Assembly (NCBI GenBank): GCA_015680685.1
Contig: MNCI01002250.1
Location: forward strand, 47,929 to 68,092
Direction: 5' to 3'
From: Gnetum montanum
Taxonomy: Eukaryota > Streptophyta > Gnetopsida > Gnetales > Gnetaceae
Length of the DNA: 20,164 nt
The position numbers were made by a program, and so were the translations under genes. Below, in pieces: positions 7,920 through 16,556 of this stretch; the stretch's first letter is position 1, and every line of letters starts with the position of its first letter. The notes below the pieces were generated by a model, which made no database searches, had not been told where the DNA came from, and worked only from the letters and a program-made list of their open reading frames with translations.

Positions 7920-10118
7920 CTAAGTAGTGCCTAGTGGTGGCAACGCCTCCATCAACTACTTTCCCTTGTCATTAGGCTTTTGAAATTTGTATTTGTTAAG
8001 AAACACCTAAAGTTTTTCTTTCTCCATTCTAATGTCATGCATCGTCTATGCTGATTGGATGTGATGGAGCTAATACATCCCATGGACATGGCAGTTGTGG
8101 GAATATTTGATTTGCCTTTACATACCACACTACAAACTACCTCTTTTCTTCTTCAAATGCTTTTACATACCACACTGAAACTCTTGATAATTTGACATTC
8201 TTTTAGCTAGGTTGGTTGCAACATCCTTCTAACCCTAGTAGTTGGCCTTTACTATTTCCAGTTCTAAATTTTCCACAAGAAACTTCTGCAAAGCATCTTT
8301 GCAATTGGGAAATTCTTTCTCCTATAGAGCATAAATGGTTGCTACTTGCTTCTACTATTGAGGCATCCCACATTGACTTATCCTTCTCATTCTCCATCTA
8401 ATTGTTATGCTCCATGAGATAATTGATTTGTTCTATTTTGAACTACTCTAGCTCGTTAAGCACAATATATTAAGTAGAATCTCTTAATTCAGCTATCAAG
8501 GTTGTGAGCTCTTCTTGTAATCTATGAACTTCATTTTTTGCATGCTCTATCCTTATTTTTACCATGACTAACTTCCCTTTCATGGTTATAAAAACATACT
8601 ACATTGTAGTAACATCACTTGGGATGTTAAAAATATTTTTCATGACCTATCTTATCTGTAGCAATTTATCCAATACATCTTCATGATCTTTAGTAGACAT
8701 CGAGGTACTAGCTAATATTTGAGCATCTCTAGCTTCAAAAATATTTGTTGGTGGCACCACAAGAACATTAAAGAATTATTTTATGTGATTTGTGATTAGT
8801 TTTGTGGCTTTCATTTCATCTTGGTACTGCATAATCATAACTATGTATCCTTCTCTAGTTTCTAGCACTACTTGAAATGATGCACCATTACTAAAAATTT
8901 GTTGTGATCATTCTCCCCCTCCTCTTGACTACAACAAGATTTTTCCACTAGTAGGATCTATGAAAGTAGTGGGTTGAATGGCATTGTCAATGATCTTATA
9001 AAGATTTTTCTCCTCACATGTTTTCCAATTGATAGTCTCTACAATCTATTACAAGTAATACATTAAAGGCATGTAATCTTGCGATGGTGGAGGTGGAACT
9101 TGATACTACTATTATGCTCATTGTTGCTAGCCACTAGATCCTTCTTACTATTGTTGCTTCATAATTTAAGTGGTTTTCTCAATGTCTATTTTTTTTCCAC
9201 TTGATCCTTCTTTGGAGGCACAAGCTTGAGTATTTTAGCATAAGAAGCATTTTTCACCTTCTTAAGAACATCATTAGTGTATCTTTGAATGCTAGCTCAT
9301 TTATGTAGCTTCCTGATAAGGCAAGGAAATGGAAGTATCAACTTTCCTACCTTTTTCTTCTTGAACTATCTTTGGACTTTCATGAAGTAAAGGTGGGCAT
9401 TCTTTGCATTAAATGTTTGCATTAAGATCACACTGCCTCTACCTAGATATGTTGATATTCTATTCACATGTGGTATGTGTCAATTTTAAAGTATATTTCC
9501 TCTTTTGAGATCAGATCAATATAATCTTTGTCATCTTTGCCATATGCTCACAACAACCATAGTTTCCTTGCATATGTGTCTAATCTAGTGGAGAGCTACA
9601 CCACCTTTACCCCTTCATTTGGCACATTAAGTGCTTTAGTAATTACGTTAACTGAATAAGACACTAAGTCTCCTTCAATTTTAACTATAGCATCTATTTG
9701 TTGGTTTTTCAAAATTGAAGTGTCTCTCCTAAATACCATTCTTCCCTTATGTTAAAGTGGACCACAAGGGAGATGATTGGAGTTGTGTTTTGATGGCAAC
9801 TATGGAAAAATTCATGAATGGACCTAAGTTGATTTCCACAATCATGATGAACATGAGAGACTTTTCCTAAATATCTTGGAGGCATTCTAGTGATAGTGTA
9901 AGGGATTTTCCTTACTCAAGTGCTTGTGGGACTTCTACTTCTACTTGGGAAAATTACACTGTGGTAGGAGTTTCTTGATGAATTCTAAAAGATTGGGCCT
10001 CCTACTCTGCATATTTTGCTTGGGGGTTTTGTTCCCTAGTTTGACCTCTTCTTTGACCTCTCGGTCTTTTAACTCCTTATTATGAGGGTTTTTCCTTTGG
10101 TGGTCTCTTTGAGACCAT
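7920..10118 (-). pseudogene. ORF3 copy A, heavily decayed
   Basis: The start is the ATG at 10118 (Met-Val-Ser-Lys-Arg-Pro), and the end is the TAG at 7920-7922 after 'LPPLGTT'. The same terminal 'PPxGTT' plus stop occurs at 16557 in copy B, so this is probably the true end. Conserved blocks shared with copy B include 'SPLWSTLT' (SPLWPTLF in B), 'PTTFIDP', 'EKDKSMWDAS' (8365-8395) and 'VKANQIFPQLPCPWDVL' near 8070-8120. At 2199 bp it is about 580 bp shorter than copy B, mostly from loss of the coiled-coil segment between the last two blocks. Stops are frequent throughout. It follows pol in the same orientation, as an envelope-like or extra ORF does in Athila-type elements. Function is unknown. 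Confidence 0.6.
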
Positions 10119-10800
10119 TTGTAATTAACAAGGGTTTGGAATGATTAAAGTGTTCTTATTGGTTTATAATAACTCTTTTTTCTTACTCTCACCCTTTGCT
10201 AGATCAAGTTCTTAACTTACTATGATTGCAAAGTTAGAAATTTGTTTTTTTTTTTTTTTTTTAAAAAGGAACCCCTTAAAGTGTTGTTTCATGTATAACC
10301 CTTCACAGTTACCAATTTTGCTCTTCTTTATGACCTAAATAGTTTGTATGGTACCTTAAGAGTCTTATTGAATCTTTATTATGATTGATTAACTTTAAAA
10401 TTTTTTTGTTTTTCCTTTTGTACATATTCTTATGAAATCTTTCAAGTGTTATAAAATTTTGACTTAAATTGTAGTGATATGATACAAACTACATCCCGCC
10501 CCCTCCATGACTAATTTGAGAGCCCCATGATCAACAATGTTCAATAATTTCTAAAATCAGAGCTACAAGGGTCAAGTTATGAGCATCAAAAGTTAGGGTG
10601 TCAAAGCTCTTTGTTGGAAAGAAAAAGCAAAAACTCTCTTCTTATGGAAAATGAGAAATGAAAATTTTTTTCTAACTCCCCCATGCTATATATACTAATT
10701 TATATGCATTATATCATAGATCATATATTGTACATATGATATTGTAGGTCATCCAATATCATAGTTACGATATCACATTTGAAAATGTCAAATTTTTCTC
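10119..10800 (-). promoter_or_regulatory. ORF3 leader of element A with TATA and ATATC palindromes
   Basis: A TATATATA box at 10687-10694 lies about 570 bases upstream of the ORF3 ATG. Upstream of it (10707-10775) is a cluster of ATATC/GATAT motifs, including 'CAATATCATAG' and 'ACGATATCAC'. A 'CCCCCTCCATGAC' block near 10500-10515 is shared with copy B (about 19570-19580). An 18-base T run at 10245-10262 (A on the coding strand) is specific to this copy. The promoter role is inferred. Confidence 0.45.
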
Positions 10801-11590
10801 AAGATTTTTTGGGAAAAAAATGAGTCAAATCAAATGTTTGAAATATATGCTACTTGTCTAGAGGGTCCTAGGCCATTAATGATGCATACTCATGAATTTG
10901 GAGTAGAAAGTTCAAGAAGAAGGAGTCTTGGGCTATGAAAGCTCATTAAACTTTTTAGATGAATAAGAGATGGGTATTAAAGTCTTAATGTTAGAATGGA
11001 TTCAGTGGACGTTAAGGAAAATATTTATTAACATTTATTGGTTCTAGAAGGCTCAAGATGATGTGGAAATTTCTTGCTAGGTATAAGATACAAGAGTTAT
11101 ACAAGTGGATCCTCCCCAAAGTAGACTCCAACCCTTAATGCCCTTGTATAACAATGCCTAAAAGTGTTCGTAGGCACTTAAGGAGTTGAATGTAATGCAT
11201 ACTTATTTAGTAAATACACATGTTAGTATCACTAGGTTAGGAAAATTTCACTATATTACACAAAACCACAAGTTATTATTAATCATACAGTGAGATGAAA
11301 TGGACTTAGAAGGGATTGCAGAAATCAAGACATGAGGTCTCTTACCATAGGCATAATGAATTATAGTGTGTAATATATGGTTAGAGTAATCATTAGCCCT
11401 TTTTTTGAAGATTCAAACCAAGTCCAAACCACTTTCTAGTGACATCACATTGTTTCATATCTAGGATTCACAACCATAAGACTACCACTTATGACAAGAA
11501 GTATTACCACTTAGCATGTTGTTCAAGGGAGGAGTTTATTCATTGTACTTTTTACCTTTTAAGATTCCTGACAAGCTACCTATCTTCAAG

Positions 11591-11711
11591 CATGGGTAAC
11601 ATGTCTCTCTAGTTGGACCTCCAAAAATTTATTGTGTGCATGTATTTTATTTTAATTTTGTTGATCTTACCAAAGGACTACCTTTAGGCATGGGTAACAT
11701 GTCTTTCTAGT
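11591..11711. repeat. 23-bp direct repeats, period 98
   Basis: CATGGGTAACATGTCTYTCT plus AGT occurs at 11591-11613 and 11689-11711 with one difference, each preceded by a CTACC motif about 10 to 16 bases before. 'TTGTACT' strings flank both units, so this may be the remnant of a longer ~98-bp tandem array. Confidence 0.65.
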
Positions 11712-12084
11712 GACATAGTAAGGCAACACTTATTGTACTCTTCCATTTTCCATTAGATCTATAAGGATATAATACATCCTTAGCAATAGGATATAACTCA
11801 TGACAATAATACGAGAGAATCCAAAAATTCCTTTGATGTCACAACCTTTGCATTCCCACTTAGTTCTTCACTCTTTTGTATAGGCATAATGATCATAGGT
11901 TTATTCTTAGTTTTATTATGAGAAGAATATCATTATAGCCATGGTAAGAACCTCTTATTATTGGAATGGGTGGATGGATGTTGTGGTTTCATTCTATAGG
12001 TAATAAGTCCCTTATGATTTGATAATATAGAGAAATATTCACCTTATTTGAGACTACATCTTGCCTTATTTGTGGTCTTTTATT

Positions 12085-12275
12085 AATGATTGAGCAAAAA
12101 TATGTAAAGTAAAATGGAAACGAAGTATGAAGTCTTGGAAAAAATAATAAGAATGAAAAATCAGTAAAAAATGAAAAAATGTTAAAGAATTAAGAAATTA
12201 AAAAGTATAAAAGAATAGAAAAAATGTATAAAGAAATATGAAAAAGTAAAAAGAAAGTGAAAATTTAGCAAAGTG
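12085..12275 (-). other. Strand-asymmetric polypyrimidine tract downstream of pol
   Basis: The plus strand is almost free of C over about 190 bases and built of AAAAATG/AAGAAAG-like runs, so the element's sense (minus) strand is T/C-rich. In Athila-type elements a pyrimidine-rich stretch often follows pol. It could help splice-acceptor recognition for ORF3, which is speculative. Confidence 0.5.
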
Positions 12276-12379
12276 CCTATGTGTCCATATGAACACCCCC
12301 ATGACTATCATTAGGATCAGTCAAATGAAAAAGAGAACAAGGAGAAGACTCTATGATAGATTGAGTGGATTCCTTGGAA

Positions 12380-13400
12380 TGTTCATGGTAGAATTTAACT
12401 TGTTGGATGTTAACAAGAATGAGCTTTTATGTATAGGATGCATGATATATGTGTAAGGCATCCAATGAATAAGTTTCTTGAACAATATATGGTTCCCCCC
12501 AAAGTGTCTAGAATTTTGTTTTTTGGGATATATGATTTAGATTGTAATAAAGGACATTGTCACCTAGTTGTATGGACACTTACCATATCCATGTATCATG
12601 CCTAAGTTTGGAGTAATGTTTGGATACTACATTAGTCATGAGTGCTACAAGATTATTTTCTTCTAAGAGGTTTAGGTTCATGAGGTGTTCTCATTAGGCT
12701 AAGCTCAAATCAAGGTCAAGTTGATTAGTAGTAGCTAGAGTGTGGAGCTCTACCTAGATTGGAAGTGTTGGTAACTTGTCATAAACTAACTCATATGGTG
12801 AGCACCCTAGAGGTAATTTCCAAAATGTTCTATAGGACCATAGAGCATCATTTAGTTTAGTGTTCTAGTCCTTCCTAAACCTACTAATTGTCCTAGTGAG
12901 TATCCTAGTAATTTCTCAGTTAGTAACTTTAGCTTGACCATTTTCTTGGGGATGATATGGTATGATTAACTTATGGTTTACCCTAAGTTGTCGCATGAGA
13001 TTTTTATATGTAGCACTAGTGCAGTGAGTCCCATTATCTAATATGAGCATTCTTGATACTCCAAATCTATTCACCACATGCTAATGGAAAAACTTAGTAC
13101 CCGTCTTGGTTATGCAATCTCTAACTACTACTACCTCTGCCCACTTTGTACAATAATTCACAATCACAATTATGTATTCTTTTCCATTTGATATCGGTGC
13201 TATAGGTTGCATGAAATCAATTCCCCATATATCAAATGGCTCAAGTAGTTGTATCCATTGTTGTGGTCCTTCATATCTGGCTGTAATTCCTCCATCCCTT
13301 TGGCATCATTTACAAGATTGCAAACAATTATGGGAATCTCTAAATAGTGTAGGCAAAAAGTGGCCACCACATGGGCATTCATAGATGTCTTGTAATATCA
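12380..13400 (-). pseudogene. Integrase domain of pol
   Basis: A zinc-finger remnant, 'CGGHFLPTLFRDSHNCLQSC' and then 'KWCQR', lacks roughly 17 residues between the His and the Trp-Pro-Thr position. The core shows the first Asp in 'WGIDFM' (13216-13218) and the second in 'LILDNGTHC' (13036-13038). Thirty-five residues later, where the D-D-35-E Glu belongs, is Lys in 'NGQAKVTN' (12928-12930). The stop that follows (TGA, 12922-12924) sits where the family has Arg, fitting a CGA-to-TGA change. 'DALWSYRTFWKLPLGCSPYE' and 'GDNVLYYN' follow, and 'VNIQQVKFYH' near 12380 ends the recognisable C-terminus. Confidence 0.8.
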
Positions 13401-13689
13401 TTTTTTGATCATAGTTTGGCACACACCATCTCACTTGCCCATCTACAGAAATCTTGTACAAATTTCGATGGATTTCCATGTATCTTCTTGATCTAAGAAG
13501 GAATTATTCTTTTTGTTTCTTATTCCATTTAGCAAGAAGCTCTTATGTTGATAGATAGGTAAGATATTATGTTATCCATGGCTTCCCTATCGAACTTACA
13601 ACCTTCACTATTTTGGTAAATAGGTCTTCATTGAGGAATTGGTTAGATAAAGGTTCTTCTTGATGCTAGAAATCCTACTTTAGCCTTGA

Positions 13690-14055
13690 TAGATGATTGG
13701 CTATTACATTTTCTTTATCCTTTTTATCGATCATTATGATGTTGAATTCAAGTTGGATAATAAGTCATCTAATCACCCTGGAATTGATTGCTAGTTTATT
13801 CATGAGAAATCGAATGGAATTATGATTAGTATGAAAATAAATTTGATACCTAAGCACATAATGTCTAAACTTCTCAACCATGTACACCATGGCCATCAAC
13901 TTTTTTTCTATTGTGATGTAGTTCAGTTGTGCCCCAGTGATGCTTTTTCTTGCATAGTGTATATAATAAGGTCTCTTATGATCATCTATATGTGTTAATA
14001 CTACACCAAGCACATACCTAGAAGCATCAGTTGTGATGTTAAAAGGCCTGGATAA
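13690..14055 (-). pseudogene. RNase H domain of pol
   Basis: This is the best open stretch of pol (14013-13765), preceded in frame by 'FNITTDAS', which holds the first catalytic Asp. 'QLNYITIEKKLMAMVYMVEKFRHY' contains the conserved Glu. The third acidic position is Asn in 'FHTNHNSIRFL' (about 13815-13850), where the family has Asp. 'DKKDKENVIANHLSRLK' after an in-frame TGA (normally Trp) matches the RNase H-integrase linker of plant gypsy elements. Confidence 0.8.
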
Positions 14056-14229
14056 GGATTGGTATCTTAATTAGTTTTTGCTTTACAGTTTCAAGTGCCT
14101 TTTCACATGACTCTATTCATTCGAAGAGTGCATCCTTCTTAGTAAGTTCCACTAGCGGTTTCACTATCTTTGAAAAATTTTCTATAAAACTTAGATAATA
14201 TCCCATATGGCCTAAAAATGATCTCACAT

Positions 14230-15020
14230 CTTTTACTATTTGTCACCTTTGAGTAATATTTTATATGACTCAGATTTTCTTAGGAATATACCTCAATACC
14301 TTTTTGAGAGATTTTATGTCTCAACACTATACCATCCTGGACCATGAGGTGGCTTTTCTACCAATTGAGTGTGAGATTAGTTTTCACATATCTTTTTAGT
14401 ACCTACTCTAATCAGTCTAGTACTTGCTTGAAATCTAGGCCATATGTTGCAAAATCCTCCATGAATACCTCAACACCATTTCCAATATGTTTTTAGAAGA
14501 TGCTAAGTACTAGTCTCTAGAAGGTGGTGGGCATATTACAATGATCAAATGACATTTTTTTGTAAGCAAATGTCTCTCATGGACCCAAGAACATTATTTT
14601 CTCCTAGTCCTTAGATGCAATGTGGATTTGATTGTATTCGTTGCTTCCATCGAGAAAGCTATAGTACTCATGTCCTATGATGATATCCAAGACCTAGTCA
14701 ACAAATGGTAGAGGAACATGATCCTTAAATGTAGGAGCATTTAACAATTGGAAATCAATACATACTCGCCACTTGTTCCCCTTATTTAGAATAATCAATA
14801 AAGAGCTAATTCATTCACTATTCGTAATGGAATAGATAAATCTTGCCTATAGTAATTTCTCCAACTCCTTCTTGACTACTTATTTTAGTTTAGAATTAAG
14901 CCTTCTTTGGGATTGACATCATGTTTAATTATGGGATCACTATATATCCGATGTTGACAAATTTTTGGATCAATTCCCATGATCTCATCATAAGGTCAAG
15001 CAAATGCTATGGGCCACTTG
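14230..15020 (-). pseudogene. Reverse transcriptase domain of pol
   Basis: Recognisable strings are 'WRVCIDFQLLNAPTFKDHV' (about 14770-14715), 'GHEYYSFLDG' (near 14675-14645) and the motif C position at 14451-14465, which reads F-M-E-D-F. Gypsy enzymes have two adjacent aspartates here; the first (14457-14459) is Glu. 'KGIEVYS' and 'GIVLRHK' mark the thumb side. Several TAG/TGA stops lie where the family normally has Gln, Trp or Arg. The enzyme would have made element cDNA in the virus-like particle. Confidence 0.8.
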
Positions 15021-15644
15021 TTGACTACTTCTAGTAACTTATTCTTTTGTTCTTTTTTCTTAAGTTAGCGTTGATTATTACTGGCTTCTTATTATTCAAG
15101 AAATCATATTTTAATGTTGTTGGTAGGGCATTTAATTCCAATGGTTTTGACTCTATAGTGTCTAAAATCTCTAATTTTTCCTAGTCTATTTCTTCTTCTT
15201 AACTTATACATGGGTAGGAGTGTCTTTTCCTTAACTACTCTAGCTTATCAACCTCTTCTATGTAGGCACTAACAATTTGATCTACTAGTTCCATGTATTT
15301 ATTTGATTTAGTTTCTTCATCTGTGATTGGCCACTAGTTGCCTTCTTGTTGTGTGCCTGTTGCATATAGACATTTTTGCATATATATTTCTTTTATAAAT
15401 TTATTTCATGCCTTGGTATCTTCTCATTTGATGGCTCATATCCTTTGCATAGAATTGCACCCATCATCACTATATGTAATACATGGAACTCTATGTCTTT
15501 GTATGATATTAGCTTCATCTTTGATGAGTGGTGAGGTACCCCTACACTCAACCATATGAATACGAGCGTTTCACGCATGATCTGGTCGAACTCTGTAGAT
15601 GGGCTAGTTGTGGTATCTAGACAGTTCCTCATAGATCGCAGTTC

Positions 15645-16365
15645 GCTATCTTCCCACTTGGACTAGTATTAGCTTTGTCACGTATGGTTTAGTTCAGAGT
15701 GATGTGTATGATGTGTTTCTACACTAGTGCTACTCCTGGGTATGATGGGAAATAATATCAACTAAGCTAGGAGAGAGAGTGTGAGAGTGAATCTAAACTA
15801 GCCTAAGTGCGATGAGCATCCATTCCTTAATCATCCATACACATCTTGGACCTCGTGCACGACTACCACTGGGATTAGCAAATGCATGGCCTAGGTATGC
15901 TACTGGGTTACCAAGTAGTCACACTTAAATGTTCGTGATTAAGTCATACTCATTCTGCATTACTAGGAGATCAAGGTAGAGAGATATTAACTAAGAAAGC
16001 AGTAAATAACAACAATTAAATAAAAAATTAAGCTAAGTGGATGTTGTAATGATGAAGCAATCTTGATCTTTATTGTCGGTCATGTGCATGTCCAAGTACG
16101 TCACACTCAAATAAGGATGTCATACAATTACAATCATCACACTAGGAGCGTGCACTAGGAGAAAAGGGTTGAGAGGAAAAAATGACATACTAAAAACTAT
16201 TGAAAACTTAACCTTTTAAAAACTACTTAACAAATCTGCCTACCTCTTATTTATAGATGATGAGACAGGCTACAATATCATGTACGTGATATCGCATCTA
16301 GGCTATGAAATCACATATGCAATATCACAAGTGCGATATCATAGCCAACAATTCATGACTCATCA
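15645..16365 (-). mobile_element. LTR shared by elements A (5') and B (3')
   Basis: On the minus strand it starts TGATGAGTCATG at 16365, after a GTTGTGGAG purine tract, carries the ATATC palindrome cluster (16272-16343) and a TATAAATA box (16248-16255), and continues through R/U5 to the CTATCTTCCC block near 15645-15655. It is about 721 bp against 799 bp for LTR 6915-7713. Its terminal bases at the 15645 end are degraded (no clear CA). ORF3-B lies directly upstream and pol-A directly downstream in transcription sense, so it serves as 3' LTR of one element and 5' LTR of the other. No primer-binding site was recognised after it. Confidence 0.6.
16248..16255 (-). promoter_or_regulatory. TATA box of LTR 15645-16365
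   Basis: The minus strand reads CTATAAATAAG about 20 bases downstream of the first ATATC palindrome (16275-16292, ATATCATGTACGTGATAT, nearly self-complementary). Identical TATAAATA boxes occur in the other LTR copies. Confidence 0.65.
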
Positions 16366-16556
16366 TACTCCACAACTGAATGAAAACTCATCTTTGAGTC
16401 AAAGTGAGAACAAGCTCCATTGATTACAAAATGGATAGGTATGGGATTATTGACTGATGAGAATGGATTCATGCTGTAGTGTGGAATCAGAACAAAATTG
16501 AGACACAACATGGAGGATGCAAAAGAAAATCCTATAGCTACAAAATTAGGTGGGAC
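16366..16556 (-). other. ORF3-B 3' untranslated tail with polypurine-like tract
   Basis: This lies between the ORF3 stop and the LTR and aligns with 7714-7919 of element A. The GTTGTGGAG tract abuts the LTR start and is the candidate plus-strand primer. No other feature was seen. Confidence 0.45.

Larger units (their letters stand above)
10801..12280 (-). other. Spacer between pol and ORF3 leader of element A
   Basis: No reading frame was recognised in 1.5 kb. The part 10801-11118 aligns with 19860-20164 of element B, ending in the shared 'CAAGTGGRTCCTCCCCAAAG', so it belongs to the element and not to a later insertion. The rest holds a ~98-bp repeat remnant (11591-11711) and a purine-rich tract next to pol (12085-12275). 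A long non-coding spacer between pol and a downstream ORF is typical of Athila-type elements. Confidence 0.5.
12281..15645 (-). pseudogene. pol: Ty3/gypsy pol of element A (RT, RNase H, integrase), inactive
   Basis: Read leftward: a protease-RT linker block (15632-15393, 'VPHHSSKMKLISYKD'), a pre-RT block ('ELNALPTTLKY', 'GIDPKICQHRI', about 15150-14920), RT (about 15020-14230), RNase H (about 14055-13690), a zinc-finger remnant (13400-13290), integrase core (about 13260-12840), and the integrase C-terminus ending near 12380. Order and motifs are those of Ty3/gypsy (RT before integrase), closest by eye to Athila/Tat elements. Stops and frameshifts interrupt every domain. Catalytic positions are substituted in RT, RNase H and integrase. 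No protease Asp-Thr/Ser-Gly motif and no Gag were found; the frame runs directly into LTR sequence at about 15645, so the 5' part of the internal region is deleted. Confidence 0.8.
6915..16365 (-). mobile_element. Decayed Ty3/gypsy element A (Athila/Tat-like pol plus downstream ORF3)
   Basis: Read leftward: 5' LTR about 16365-15645, pol about 15645-12281, spacer 12280-10800, leader with TATA 10800-10119, ORF3 10118-7920, polypurine-like tail 7725-7714 and 3' LTR 7713-6915. The two LTRs are clearly homologous (shared blocks GCTACTGGGT, TACACATCTTGG, CTAGCCTAAG and the TATA/palindrome module). The pol match favours the non-chromovirus Athila/Tat side of Ty3/gypsy ('GIDFM' integrase start and the linker between RNase H and integrase), though this was judged by eye. 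Gag and protease are missing between the 5' LTR and pol. The alternative is two independent fragments that happen to be adjacent; common orientation and correct order make a single element more likely. Confidence 0.5.

Noticed and set aside
13172-13384. Plus-strand frame and the minus-strand 60-codon frame at 13200-13382
   Set aside because: Both are off-frame readings of the integrase region; the integrase motifs lie in another minus-strand frame.
15338-15559. Plus-strand 73-codon frame
   Set aside because: It is antisense to the pre-RT linker of pol, which has the family match.
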